Assembly (NCBI RefSeq): GCF_023197165.1
Contig: NZ_JALPRD010000002.1
Coordinates: 310,001 to 374,000, forward strand
Direction: 5' to 3'
From: Sphingopyxis sp. MSC1_008
GTDB taxonomy: Bacteria > Pseudomonadota > Alphaproteobacteria > Sphingomonadales > Sphingomonadaceae
Length of the DNA stretch: 64,000 nt
Of the stretch, positions 33,408 through 42,651 are shown one piece after another (within the stretch, counting starts at the first letter, position 1; the number at the start of each line of letters is the position of its first letter). A model generated the notes under the pieces. That model did not search any database, was not told the origin of the DNA, and was given only the letters and a program-made list of their open reading frames with translations. A program made the position numbers and the translations under genes.

Positions 33408-35690
33408 TCAATATTTGAAAGTGACCGCCGCGCCTATCGTGCGCGGTTGCTGCACCGTGATCTGGTTGATCCCGAGCTGGGTGAAAGCAGCAAGCTGCGC
33501 GCGCTTGTCGGTGATACTCTTCACGAACAGGTCGATGTCGACCCGGTCGCTCTCGAGGCCAGCGTGGAGGTCGAACAGCGAATAGGCGGGCAGTACATAA
33601 TTGGGAAAGCCGAGGCTCGACTGCGGCGAGCTGTTGCGCGATCCCGTAAAGCGGGCGGTGCCGCGCACTGCTGCCTGCCAGCGGCTATCGACCCGCGCGC
33701 GATACTCCGCCGAGAGCGAGCCGCTCCAGCGCGGATTGTAAGGCAGCGTGTCGCCGACTTGCGCGATGCCCGCGGCGGGATCGACGCGCGTGATCTTGCT
33801 GTCCGAAAAGGCGAGCGTTCCCGAAAGGCTGAAACCGTCGACCGGCCGCAGCGTCGCGCCCGCCTCGACGCCATAGACGCGCGCGTCGCCCGCATTGGCG
33901 AGCCCGTTCAACCCGCCCGCGCTCGCGAAGGCGAGGAAATCCTTCCACTTGAGATAATAGCCGGTGACGTCGAGCGAGCCGCGCCCGTCCCAGAATTTCG
34001 TCTTGATCCCGAGCTCGTAATTATAGGTCTGATCGGGATCATAGACCGGGGCCAGTCCCGGGACGGGGAAATTGGGGCCGCCGGGACGAAAGCCGGTGGC
34101 GAACCGCGCGAAGACCATGCCATCGGACGAAAAATGATAGCGCGCGGTCGCAAGCCAGGTCGCGATCGTCTTCGATCCCTTTTGCGCGCCGGTATCGGCC
34201 GGAGGGCCGTCGCCGAGCCCGTTGACGACGAAGAACAGCCGGTAGGCGTCGGCGTTGCTGCCGCCGAGCAAGGTGCGGTTGACCTGGTCGATCCGGCCGA
34301 CGCGGACACCGCCGGTGACGTCGAATTCGGGCGAAAATTCATAAGTCAAATTGCCGAACGCCGAATATTCGGTGAGCGTCGTCGGGATGGTGACGCGAAG
34401 CGTCGGATTGATCTGCGACACGAGGTCTCCCGACGTCGTCCGGGCGTTGACCGCTTGCTCCTGCCGGCTGCGTTCGTGCGTATAATAGCCGCCGACAAGC
34501 CAGCTGAGCGGGCCGTCGCCCGACGATGCCAGCCGGATTTCCTGCGTGAATTTCCTGGTATCGTTGAGCGTATCGTTGCTGAGCAGGCCGGGCGCCGGAA
34601 TGGCGACACCGCCGAGCAGTGGCAGGACATTGACGAAGATGAAGTTCAGCGTCCCGCTGTTCTGTGGAACGACGAAATTGGAATCGAGGTGCTGATGGGA
34701 TGTCACCGACGTCAGCTCGGCGAAATCGAGATCATAATCGATCTTGCCGAGCGCCAGCCGCGTCTTGCGATTTGTGCTGGGCACCAGATAGTCGTTGTAG
34801 ACGAGGTCGCCGTCGCGCGGGGTCCGATCGGCGGCATAGAGCACCTGATCCTGCGCATATTGGTTCTGCTTCTGATAGAAACCGGCGGCGAAGATACGCA
34901 GCCGGTCGGTCGGTTTGAACAGGATCGATCCCTGCACGCCATAGCTGCGCCACTCATTCTGATCGGTGGCATTGGTGATGCGATTGTCGATGAAGCCGGC
35001 GCGGCGGTCATGGAAGCCCGACACGCGCACCGCCAGTCGATCGGTAACCAGCGGCACGCTGACGGCTGCGCGCTCCGAATGGCTGGTTCCGCCATGCTCG
35101 ATGCCACTTAAACTGGCGCGCATGATCGCGGTCGGCGACTGCAAGTCGGGCTCGCGCAAGGTGTAGGAGACGAGCCCGGCGAGCGAGTTCGCGCCATAGA
35201 CGGTGCCCTGCGGGCCTTTGAGTATTTCGACGCGCTCCAGATCGATCGGGTCAAGATCGAGCGAACTGGCGCCGCCCGACTGGAAGCTTGAGCTGGGGCC
35301 GACCGGTGCGCCATCGACGGTGATTCCGACCGCCTGGCCGAAATCGGCGCCCGTGTTGATGCCGCGGATCACCGGCGTCCCGGTGCTGTAGCCCGCGTTG
35401 AACTGGAGACCCGGCGTCTGGCCCGCGAAGTCGGCTATGCTCGTCGCGCCATTTTTCAGCAGGTCTTCGCCGCGGAACGCGTTGATCGCGCCTGCGACAT
35501 CGAGAATGCTTTCGGCGCGCTTGTTGGCGGTGACGATGATTTCGTCGTCGGGCTCTGGCTGCGCTTCATCCGACGGCGCTTTGGCGGGCTCGGCGGGGGC
35601 GAGGGGCGGTGCTGCAACGGCGTGCGGCGCGAAGCCCACCGAGCAGAGGGCCGCAGCCGACACCGCAATCGCCCCATTTCGAAAATTCAT
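33408..35690 (-). CDS. TonB-dependent outer-membrane receptor, esterase/amidase-linked
   Basis: 760 residues from ATG 35690, which sits 8 bases after AAGGGG. It has a signal peptide (about 1-26, ending AVAAPP), then a proline/acid-rich stretch, a plug domain beginning EIIVTANKRAESI with VEILKGPQGTVYG, and a barrel ending KY rather than Phe (AAVTFKY). It is related to the receptor at 14138 in general type, not a recent copy. Transcription runs towards the esterase and amidase genes. A TetR gene lies divergent, with a perfect 18-bp palindrome between them. Confidence 0.91.
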   Translation of the reverse strand: MNFRNGAIAVSAAALCSVGFAPHAVAAPPLAPAEPAKAPSDEAQPEPDDEIIVTANKRAESILDVAGAINAFRGEDLLKNGATSIADFAGQTPGLQFNAGYSTGTPVIRGINTGADFGQAVGITVDGAPVGPSSSFQSGGASSLDLDPIDLERVEILKGPQGTVYGANSLAGLVSYTLREPDLQSPTAIMRASLSGIEHGGTSHSERAAVSVPLVTDRLAVRVSGFHDRRAGFIDNRITNATDQNEWRSYGVQGSILFKPTDRLRIFAAGFYQKQNQYAQDQVLYAADRTPRDGDLVYNDYLVPSTNRKTRLALGKIDYDLDFAELTSVTSHQHLDSNFVVPQNSGTLNFIFVNVLPLLGGVAIPAPGLLSNDTLNDTRKFTQEIRLASSGDGPLSWLVGGYYTHERSRQEQAVNARTTSGDLVSQINPTLRVTIPTTLTEYSAFGNLTYEFSPEFDVTGGVRVGRIDQVNRTLLGGSNADAYRLFFVVNGLGDGPPADTGAQKGSKTIATWLATARYHFSSDGMVFARFATGFRPGGPNFPVPGLAPVYDPDQTYNYELGIKTKFWDGRGSLDVTGYYLKWKDFLAFASAGGLNGLANAGDARVYGVEAGATLRPVDGFSLSGTLAFSDSKITRVDPAAGIAQVGDTLPYNPRWSGSLSAEYRARVDSRWQAAVRGTARFTGSRNSSPQSSLGFPNYVLPAYSLFDLHAGLESDRVDIDLFVKSITDKRAQLAAFTQLGINQITVQQPRTIGAAVTFKY

Positions 35691-35771
35691 CGCCATTCCC
35701 CTTGCTCCACTAGGAACGATATATAGAATACATACGTCCGGCTTATTTTTGTTTCGATGCGCGGCTCGTAA

Positions 35772-35789
35772 ACAATACGATCGTATTGT
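35772..35789. promoter_or_regulatory. candidate TetR operator, perfect 18-bp palindrome ACAATACGATCGTATTGT
   Basis: A perfect 18-bp inverted repeat in the intergenic region between the TonB receptor (minus) and TetR (plus). No other obvious palindrome occurs there. A site of this length and perfection is typical of TetR-family operators. It lies 82 bases before the receptor start and 107 before the TetR start, so it could control both. Confidence 0.75.
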
Positions 35790-35896
35790 CAATCGCTACC
35801 GAGCATGCGGGCGAAGACGCACAGGATTTTCGGGCGCCGCGAGGCGGCCCGGGCTATCCGGTGCGAATGAATTCAAGGTCGAAGGGGCACGCGAAT

Positions 35897-36517
35897 ATGG
35901 AGACAAAGCCGGCCAAGGCGCAACGCAGTCAGGCCGACCGCAGTGCGGCGACGCGCGAGAAGGTCATCGAAGCAGCGCGCGACGTGCTGTTCGCGCAGGG
36001 CTATTCGGGCGCGACGATGCAGGCGATCCGCAAGGCGGCGGGGATGAGTGTCGGGGCGATCCAGCACCAGTTTCCGACGAAGGCCAAGATCATGGCGGCG
36101 TTGATTGCGCAATTTTCGGCGCATCGGACGCGCGTTTACACCGATGCCATCCGGCGCGGAACGACGCCCCGCGAGTCGATGGAAAATCTTATCGACGCCA
36201 ATTTCCAGATGCTCCGCGGCCCCGAAATGGCCGCCGCGCTCGAAATTCACCTTGCCCGCCGCAACGATCCCGACCTCGAACGCGAAGTGGGGCCGAGCAC
36301 GCGCCGCTTTGATCGCCGTGTTCGCCTGTGGGTCTACAAGATCCTCCGCGCCGCGGGGGTGGAGGATGACGAAACGCATCAAAGCCTGCAATTGCTGAAC
36401 AATGCCGTTACCGGCGGCCTTACCGTGGAATATATCCGCAACCCCGACGGGGCGCCGATCGAGCGCGCGGTGGCGATCTGGAAGGCGCAGATGCTGAATT
36501 TGATCTTTCGCAGCTAG
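35897..36517 (+). CDS. TetR-family regulator of the esterase/amidase cassette
   Basis: 206 residues from ATG 35897, preceded by AAGGGG at 9 bases; ATG 35867 is an alternative. The helix-turn-helix covers about 18-65 (REKVIEAARDVLFAQGYSGATMQAIRKAAGMSVGAIQHQFPTK). The C-terminal helical domain has no recognisable ligand motif. It is divergent from the receptor, esterase and amidase genes and has an 18-bp palindrome upstream, so it is most probably a local repressor that responds to the imported compound or its breakdown product. Confidence 0.9.
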   Translation: METKPAKAQRSQADRSAATREKVIEAARDVLFAQGYSGATMQAIRKAAGMSVGAIQHQFPTKAKIMAALIAQFSAHRTRVYTDAIRRGTTPRESMENLIDANFQMLRGPEMAAALEIHLARRNDPDLEREVGPSTRRFDRRVRLWVYKILRAAGVEDDETHQSLQLLNNAVTGGLTVEYIRNPDGAPIERAVAIWKAQMLNLIFRS

Positions 36518-36585
36518 CTGCCGAGCGGCGAATTCAGTTCACAGATGCTATTGATGATCGGGCGCGTGTCTCGCATCCTCAAGGC

Positions 36586-37257
36586 ATGAGCAAGAAAGCT
36601 AGCAAGATCCCCAAGGGGCTGCGACAATTCCTCGATCTTGAGCGGCAGGAGGCGTGGCTGGAGGGAGGGGCAGAGCCGGTCGACGCAGCGGAGCGGCAGG
36701 ATTCGATCGAGCAGCGGATAAAATATGCGCCCCGCTTCCAGAAACTGCTGCGCCGGCCGCAGGCGACCGAGCTGTTCGAGATGCTCGAGCTATATGGTCG
36801 GACCTGTGTTCCGATGCCGCGCGCGACCGAGCGTTATTACTGGTCGGTTTCCTGCCTGCCGTCGACCTCGGACAAGCCCTTGGTCCGCGTCAACGCGAGC
36901 TGGATGGAGTTGTTCACCCTCTACGCCGACGGCGACGATCTTCGCGCGCGCTTCATTGTTCACCTTTCGGATTTCACGACCGACGGATCGCTGGTGCCGG
37001 AGGCGATCGACGAGGCGTTTCTTGAGCAGAGCGTGCGGGCACCCGCGGATCTGAGCCATGCGTTTCCGCGCGGCGCGGACATCTTCATCGTCAAGATACG
37101 AGGCGCGGCGCCCATCCGCGATTTTCTCACGGTCCCGCGCGCGCTGCGCGCTATCCGGCGGTTCAACCTGACCCATATGAACCGCGGCCGGAACGCCTAT
37201 CAGGCCAGCCATTCCTATAGCGTGGCGGATTATATGCTGGGCGAAGGCGTTTCCTGA
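36586..37257 (+). CDS. hypothetical protein, no family recognised
   Basis: 223 residues. It has a basic N-terminus (MSKKASKIPKG), then an acidic, charged helix-rich part with no signal peptide or membrane segment, so it is probably cytoplasmic. Aromatic-rich stretches such as ERYYWSVSCLPS and ASWMELFTLY, and a C-terminal HMNRGRNAYQASHSYS, suggest a folded domain. It lies 68 bases after the TetR gene on the same strand, with only a weak ribosome site (CAAGG). It is not clearly part of either neighbouring unit. Codon use looks like the neighbours. Confidence 0.6.
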   Translation: MSKKASKIPKGLRQFLDLERQEAWLEGGAEPVDAAERQDSIEQRIKYAPRFQKLLRRPQATELFEMLELYGRTCVPMPRATERYYWSVSCLPSTSDKPLVRVNASWMELFTLYADGDDLRARFIVHLSDFTTDGSLVPEAIDEAFLEQSVRAPADLSHAFPRGADIFIVKIRGAAPIRDFLTVPRALRAIRRFNLTHMNRGRNAYQASHSYSVADYMLGEGVS

Positions 37258-37412
37258 CAGGGCGGCGCAGCGGCGCTTCAGGCCGAACCTATCTCAAAGT
37301 GCAGGTCCGTCTGTCCCTTGAACGGCCCGGCCCTGTTAGCCCGCACGATATTCGCCGCCGCATAAACGCGCGATCAAAGTCTCCGAACTGGTGAAGGAAA
37401 AAGGAGACTGAC

Positions 37413-38327
37413 ATGACTCTCGACACTGTCTTGGAAACCCGACCGGCGCTCGACGAGCCGGTGCCGTCGCGGTACGCGCTGCAAGTCGGCGACATCGACG
37501 TGCTGGTGATCAGCGATGGGGTGCTGCCGATCCCGGCGCATGTGCTGGCGCACAATGTCGAGCCGAAAATCCTCGATGCCTGGCTGGACGAGCAATTCCT
37601 GCCGCACGAGGTGGCCGAGTGGCCGCTGAACGTCCTCGTCGTGCGCAGCGGCGAGCAGACCATCCTCGTCGATGCGGGGCTGGGGATGGACCCGAACCTC
37701 GCGCTGGAAAAGGCGGGGCGTCTGGTACAGCGGCTGGAAGCGGCGGGGATCGCGCTGGAGTCGATCACCGACGTCGTCGTGACGCATATGCACATGGATC
37801 ATATCGGCGGATTGATCATCGACGGTACGCACGAGCGGATGCGCCCGGATTTGCGCGTCCATGTCGCGGCCGCCGAGGTCGAATTCTGGAAGGATCCCGA
37901 TTTCTCGAAGACCGCGATGCCCGAAGGCTTCCCCGACGCGCTGCGCGGTGCGGCCAACCGGTTCATGGCGCAATATGGCAGCCAGATCCGCACCTTCGAG
38001 ACCGAAGCCGAGGTGGCGCCCGGCGTCACCGCGCAATTGACCGGTGGCCACACGCCCGGACATTGCATGGTCCGCGTCGCGTCGGGCGGCGAGGCGCTGA
38101 CCTTTGTCGGCGATGCCATTTTCCAGGTCGGGTTCGATCAGCCCGGTTGGTACAATGGCTTCGAGCATGATCCCGCCGAATCCGAGCGCGTCCGCGTCAA
38201 GCTGCTGCGCGAGTTCGCGGCAACGCGCGAGGCGTTCGTCGCAACGCACCTGCCGTTCCCGTCGATCTATCATGTGGCGGTTGCGGGCGACGCCTTCCGC
38301 GCCGTGCCTGCGGTCTGGGATTATTGA
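37413..38327 (+). CDS. metallo-beta-lactamase-fold hydrolase
   Basis: 304 residues from ATG 37413, preceded by AAAAAGGAGA. The zinc-binding HxHxDH motif is THMHMDHIGG (about 127-136), further His ligands are in GGHTPGHCM and a C-terminal ATHLPFP, and Asp occurs in FVGDAIF. This order fits the MBL-fold lactonase/hydrolase group that includes quorum-quenching lactonases and many others, so a lactonase role is only one possibility. A terminator follows about 25 bases after the stop. Confidence 0.88.
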   Translation: MTLDTVLETRPALDEPVPSRYALQVGDIDVLVISDGVLPIPAHVLAHNVEPKILDAWLDEQFLPHEVAEWPLNVLVVRSGEQTILVDAGLGMDPNLALEKAGRLVQRLEAAGIALESITDVVVTHMHMDHIGGLIIDGTHERMRPDLRVHVAAAEVEFWKDPDFSKTAMPEGFPDALRGAANRFMAQYGSQIRTFETEAEVAPGVTAQLTGGHTPGHCMVRVASGGEALTFVGDAIFQVGFDQPGWYNGFEHDPAESERVRVKLLREFAATREAFVATHLPFPSIYHVAVAGDAFRAVPAVWDY

Positions 38328-38350
38328 TCGCCGATTGCGCCTCCAATTGA

Positions 38351-38390
38351 AAAGACGGCCATGGTTCAGATCTTGAACCATGGCCGTTTT
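38351..38390. terminator. rho-independent terminator after the MBL-fold gene
   Basis: Arms ACGGCCATGGTTCA and TGAACCATGGCCGT are exact complements around GATCT, followed by TTTT and preceded by AAAA, so it could end transcription from either side. Confidence 0.9.
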
Positions 38391-38431
38391 GCTATTTGCG
38401 GTTAACTCTCGGACCGTGCCGGAATGCCCTG

Positions 38432-39313
38432 TTACAAGGGCCGTCCGGCAAGCCAGACCGCGAGGTTGCGGACATATTGGCGAATCGAACGCTGCGCCTC
38501 GGGCGAGGCGGCGAGCGCATGGCCGGGCTTTTCACTGACGAAGGTCGGGCAGCCCATTGCAGGGTCCCAATTATAGTCGGCGAAATGGTGGAAGGTGGAC
38601 TCGGCAAGCGCGGGACCGCCGCTTGCGGAGGGCTCGAACGCGACGGCGAGGTTGAAGCGGTTGCCGCTCGCCTGGCTCACTCCTGTGGCGATGACGCGCG
38701 CCGAGGTCTCGCCTTCGGGAACGCCGACGGCGCCCTCGTGCGGATGGGCCGGTAGGTAGCGGATCAGACCGTCGGCCGCGTCGGGGTCGCTCAGCAGGAT
38801 ATGCGGCGGATCGTTGATGGTGATCGTCTGAAAATCGCCGTTCGCGCCCGAATGATAGTTCGGCCAGAGGATATAATCGGTTTCGCGGTCGTCGGCGACA
38901 TGACGGCTCGGGTCGGGCTCGGGGCGCGTGCTGTGGAAGAAATGCGCGTTGCCGATGCCGCTGAGCGTGCAGACCGAGCTGCCGAGATCCATGTGGTCGC
39001 GCGTCACGAGCAGGCCGCGGCCACTTTCCCTGAACCGGCCGATCGCCTCGCAATCCTCGCTGGTCAGGCCGTCGCCGGTATCGACCGCGAACAGCCAGAG
39101 CTCGTCGAAGTCGGACTGGTCGATGGTCGAGAGGATCGGATCGGGCGCGCCGGGCGGGGTGCGGTCGCGCGCGGTCACCGCGCACAGGGGCTGGCCGTCT
39201 TCGCCGATGAGGCCCGACAAATAGTCGGTGAGCAGCGAGAAACGCCCAACATGCCAGTCGTCCTCGATCGACGGAATGGTGGTCTGGAGCAGGATGCGGA
39301 TGGGGGAGGGCAT
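38432..39313 (-). CDS. hypothetical protein, possible ThuA/glutamine-amidotransferase-like fold
   Basis: 293 residues from ATG 39313, preceded by AGGAGA. No signal peptide. The sequence LLQTTIPSIEDDWHVGRFS at the start, then FDELWLFAVDTGDGL and SGRGLLVTRDHMDLGSS in the middle, suggests an alpha/beta fold with a class I glutamine-amidotransferase-like (ThuA-type) core. No Cys nucleophile is evident, so enzyme activity is uncertain. Unconfirmed, as this is fold-level guesswork. It stands alone between two convergent or separate units. Confidence 0.55.
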   Translation of the reverse strand: MPSPIRILLQTTIPSIEDDWHVGRFSLLTDYLSGLIGEDGQPLCAVTARDRTPPGAPDPILSTIDQSDFDELWLFAVDTGDGLTSEDCEAIGRFRESGRGLLVTRDHMDLGSSVCTLSGIGNAHFFHSTRPEPDPSRHVADDRETDYILWPNYHSGANGDFQTITINDPPHILLSDPDAADGLIRYLPAHPHEGAVGVPEGETSARVIATGVSQASGNRFNLAVAFEPSASGGPALAESTFHHFADYNWDPAMGCPTFVSEKPGHALAASPEAQRSIRQYVRNLAVWLAGRPL

Positions 39314-39438
39314 ATTTTCTCCTGTGATCTGGCGAGATTCGTCCACCCCTAGACTACGCGTTCGGGCGGGCGGGTTCAGACCCAAGAGCTTGCCGATCCA
39401 TTATACCATCGGCGACGTCGCCGTGCCGGCCGCCGCGC

Positions 39439-39933
39439 TTAGTTCCAGTCGCGCGCGAGGAACCGCGCCTTCGCGCCGCCGAGGACGCCGATCGCGCGAT
39501 CGATATTGCGCTGCCGTGCCGCGTCCGATTTCAGATTGGCGAGGTAGCGCAGAATTTCCTTCTGGAGACTGGGCGCGAGGCCGTCCCACCGCGCCTTGAT
39601 CCCGGCGTCCTCGTCGAGGCGCGCCGCAAATTCCGGCAGCATCTCGTCTTGCGGGCCGCTGCGGTAAGCGGGATCGAAGGCGAGCGACACCTCGACGATG
39701 TCGCCGACATCGGTGCCCGACGCCTTGCGGACGACGCCGTCGAGATAGAGGTAAAAGCCGCCGTCGCCCGCCGGCATCATGTTGACTCGCCAGGCGGGGT
39801 CGGGCTGGCCGTTCACCTGGACGAGGACGGGCAGGGGCTTTTTCCAGCCGGCCTTGATCCGCCGCGCCCGCGCGGCGCTGACCATCACATAAGGGTTGAT
39901 GCCCCTCAGTTCGATCTTCGCCCTGAATTCCAT
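39439..39933 (-). CDS. YdeI/DUF1905-type protein
   Basis: 164 residues. The N-terminal half (MEFRAKIELRGINPYVMVS to YLYLDGVVRKASG) matches DUF1905, a small beta-barrel domain, and the C-terminal half (LPEFAARLDED, APSLQKEILRYLANLKS) matches the YdeI/OmpD-associated helical domain. Some relatives are annotated as bacteriocin-protection proteins, a label that should not be read as a function. It is just 10 bases downstream of the MHS transporter gene on the same strand, so it is probably co-transcribed. Confidence 0.8.
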   Translation of the reverse strand: MEFRAKIELRGINPYVMVSAARARRIKAGWKKPLPVLVQVNGQPDPAWRVNMMPAGDGGFYLYLDGVVRKASGTDVGDIVEVSLAFDPAYRSGPQDEMLPEFAARLDEDAGIKARWDGLAPSLQKEILRYLANLKSDAARQRNIDRAIGVLGGAKARFLARDWN

Positions 39934-39943
39934 GCGGCGCGGG

Positions 39944-41281
39944 CTATCCGATCGTGCTCGCCAGCTCGCGGTTGAGCCAGAGTGCGACGAGCGTGCCGAT
40001 CGCGCCCGAAAGCAGATAGGCGCCCGCGGCGATCAGCCCGAACTGGCTCGACAGCCAGAGCGCGACCATCGGCGCGAAACCGGCGCCGAACAGCCAGGCG
40101 AGGTCGGAGGTGAAGGCCGAACCCGTGTAACGATGGCGCGGCTGGAAGTTCGACGAGAGCGCGCCCGACGACTGGCCGAACGACAGGCCGAGCAATGCGA
40201 AGCCGAGGATCATGAAGGTCGCTTCGCCGATTTCGCCGGCATCGAGCAATTGCGGGGCGAAGCCGCTGAACGCCGCAATGGCGGCGGCGGTGGCGGCGAG
40301 CAGCGTGCGGCGGCCGAAGCGGTCGGCAAGCGCGCCCGACGCGACGATCGTGCCGATGCCGACGACTGCGGCAATCGCCTCGATCATCAGGAAGCGCACC
40401 GGGCTTTCGTCGGTGAACAGGAACACCCACGACAGCGGATAGACGGTGACCATGTGGAACATCGCGAAGCTGGCGAGCGGCGCAAAGGTGCCGATGACGA
40501 TCGTCTTCCATTCGGAGCGCACCGTTTCGAGCAGCGGCGCGGGCTGGAGCGCGCGGTTCTCGAACAGCTCGGCATATTCGGGCGTCACGACGATGCGCAG
40601 CCGCGCGAACAGCGCAACGACGTTGATCGCAAAGGCGACGAAGAAGGGATAGCGCCAGCCCCAGGCGAGGAAGTCCTCTGCCGGGAGCGCCGAAATCAGG
40701 AACATGAAGAGCAGGCTGGCGACGATGAGGCCGAGCGGCGCGCCGAGCTGCGGGATCATCGCGTACCAGCCGCGGCGGTTTTCGGGCGCGTTCAAGGCAA
40801 GCAGCGAGGCGAGGCCGTCCCACGAGCCGCCGAGCGCGACGCCCTGACCCATGCGGAACAGCGCAAGGAGCAGTGCGGCGCCGATGCCGGCCGTTTCATA
40901 GCTGGGGACAAAGGCGATCGCGGCGGTCGAGCCGCCGAGCAGGAACAGCGCGATGGTGAGCTTGGCGCCGCGGCCATAGGCGCGGTCGATCGCGGTGAAG
41001 ATGATCGTGCCGACGGGGCGTGCGACGAAGGCGAGCGCGAAGATCGCGAACGACCAGAGCGTGCCGGTGAGCGGGTCGAGGTGCGGGAAGACGAGCTTCG
41101 GGAACACCAGCACCGACGCAATCGCATAGACGAAGAAGTCGAAGAATTCGGACGTGCGGCCGATGATGACCCCGATTGCGATCTCGGCGGGGTCGATGCG
41201 GTGTGCCCCCGGTTCGTCGGCGCCGTGGAGGGCGCGGGCGTCGCGTTCGACCTCGGTGGTGGGCACGGTATCGGCAGCCAT
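39944..41281 (-). CDS. MHS-family MFS transporter
   Basis: 445 residues from ATG 41281, preceded by AAGGA. Twelve membrane segments are expected. The sequence GVIIGRTSEFFDFFVYAIAS at the first segment, RPVGTIIFTAIDRAYGRGAKL in the first loop and ALADRFGRRTLLA in the middle fit the metabolite:H+ symporter group (ShiA/ProP/KgtP), which import carboxylates or betaines. Substrate not predictable. It ends 10 bases before the YdeI-like gene. Confidence 0.87.
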   Translation of the reverse strand: MAADTVPTTEVERDARALHGADEPGAHRIDPAEIAIGVIIGRTSEFFDFFVYAIASVLVFPKLVFPHLDPLTGTLWSFAIFALAFVARPVGTIIFTAIDRAYGRGAKLTIALFLLGGSTAAIAFVPSYETAGIGAALLLALFRMGQGVALGGSWDGLASLLALNAPENRRGWYAMIPQLGAPLGLIVASLLFMFLISALPAEDFLAWGWRYPFFVAFAINVVALFARLRIVVTPEYAELFENRALQPAPLLETVRSEWKTIVIGTFAPLASFAMFHMVTVYPLSWVFLFTDESPVRFLMIEAIAAVVGIGTIVASGALADRFGRRTLLAATAAAIAAFSGFAPQLLDAGEIGEATFMILGFALLGLSFGQSSGALSSNFQPRHRYTGSAFTSDLAWLFGAGFAPMVALWLSSQFGLIAAGAYLLSGAIGTLVALWLNRELASTIG

Positions 41282-41400
41282 GGTAACAATCCTTGAGCTG
41301 GCGCCGTTCGCAGGACAGGATGCGGCGGCACGAGTCGGTCATAGGGCAAAATTACCCCGAATGAAAATGCCCCTGCGCGATCATGGACGGTCGCGGGATT

Positions 41401-41413
41401 GGACAAAATGTCC
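41401..41413. promoter_or_regulatory. inverted repeat GGACA-AAA-TGTCC upstream of cyoA
   Basis: A perfect 5-3-5 inverted repeat 37 bases before the cyoA start. Position suits a regulator of the oxidase operon; which protein binds is not evident. RegA-type sites are loosely defined, so no assignment is made. Confidence 0.4.
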
Positions 41414-41450
41414 TATGTGCAGTGCAACAAAGGAGGCCTAGGCGCGCATC

Positions 41451-42635
41451 ATGCCAAGCAATCTCCCCCGTTTTCCCGCCCGATTGCGGCTCTTGCCGCT
41501 ACTCGCTGCGCTGCCCCTGTTGTCGGGCTGCGGGCTGATCGTGCTCGATCCCGCCGGCGACGTCGCGCGCCAGCAGGGCGATTTGATCGTCCTGTCGACC
41601 GTGCTGATGCTGCTGATCATCGTGCCGGTGATGGGGCTGACGATCTTCTTCGCGTGGAAGTATCGCGCGTCGAACAAGGAGGCGACGTACAAGCCCGACT
41701 GGGACCATTCGACGCAGCTCGAGCTGGTGATCTGGTCGGCGCCGCTGCTGATCATCATCTGCCTTGGCGCGGTGACGTGGGTCGCGACGCACCTGCTCGA
41801 TCCCTATCGACCGCTCGCGCGCACGGCGCCGGGCAAGCCCGTTGCGGCGGAGGTCAAGCCGCTCGACGTCCAGGTCGTCGCGCTCGACTGGAAATGGCTG
41901 TTCATCTATCCCGAACAGGGCGTTGCGACGGTGAACGAGCTGGCACTGCCGGTCGATCGGCCGATCCGTTTCCGCATCTCCTCCTCGTCGGTGATGAACA
42001 GCTTTTATGTGCCTGCGCTTGCGGGGCAGATTTACGCGATGCCGGGCATGGAGACGAAGCTGCACGGCGTGTTCGACAAGACCGGCGAGTTTGAGGGCTT
42101 TTCGGCCAATTATTCGGGCTGGGGCTTTTCGAACATGCGCTTCGCGGTGAAGAGCCTGCCCGCGGGCGAGTTCGACAAATGGGTCGCGACCGCCAAGGCG
42201 TCGGCCGAGGGCGACCTCAGCCGCGATGCCTATCTGAAGCTCGAAAAGCCGACGCACAAGGAGCCCGTCCGCCGCTTCGCCGCGAGCGATCCGCAGCTGT
42301 TCGACGCGGTCGTCAACATGTGCGTCGAGCCGGGCAAGATGTGCATGCACGACATGATGTCGCTCGACGCCGCCGGCGGCGCAGGCATCGCGGGCATCGG
42401 CAATGTACGGCAGGTCACCTATGACAAGTTCGCCGCGCGCGGCACCGTCGACGCCGCGCGCTGGAGCATGCGTTATGTCGCGGCCGCTTGCAGCTCGCCG
42501 GTGATGTCGAACGACCGCCCCGACGCGAAGCCGGTCGCCCCGGCGATGCTGAAGGGCGAGGGGCTTCCCCATCCTTCCAAGCCCGAACGCACCGCGCTGC
42601 GCGCGCCCGCCGCCGCCGACCGCCCGCTGTCCTGA
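41451..42635 (+). CDS. cyoA: cytochrome bo3 ubiquinol oxidase subunit II
   Basis: 394 residues. A lipoprotein signal with lipobox LLSGC (Cys27) is followed by two membrane segments (about 40-63 and 85-108) and a periplasmic cupredoxin-like domain. The CuA ligand pattern of cytochrome c oxidases is absent: the place where CxxxC would lie reads YSGWGFSNM, which marks a quinol oxidase. It begins the operon cyoABCD-SURF1-regBA. A GGAGG lies 14 bases before the ATG, slightly far. Confidence 0.95.
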   Translation: MPSNLPRFPARLRLLPLLAALPLLSGCGLIVLDPAGDVARQQGDLIVLSTVLMLLIIVPVMGLTIFFAWKYRASNKEATYKPDWDHSTQLELVIWSAPLLIIICLGAVTWVATHLLDPYRPLARTAPGKPVAAEVKPLDVQVVALDWKWLFIYPEQGVATVNELALPVDRPIRFRISSSSVMNSFYVPALAGQIYAMPGMETKLHGVFDKTGEFEGFSANYSGWGFSNMRFAVKSLPAGEFDKWVATAKASAEGDLSRDAYLKLEKPTHKEPVRRFAASDPQLFDAVVNMCVEPGKMCMHDMMSLDAAGGAGIAGIGNVRQVTYDKFAARGTVDAARWSMRYVAAACSSPVMSNDRPDAKPVAPAMLKGEGLPHPSKPERTALRAPAAADRPLS

Positions 42636-42651
42636 ACGAGCCGAGATCATC

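Noticed and set aside
37413..38327. Calling the MBL-fold protein an N-acyl homoserine lactonase
   Set aside because: The HxHxDH motif is shared by many hydrolases, and nothing else supports quorum quenching.
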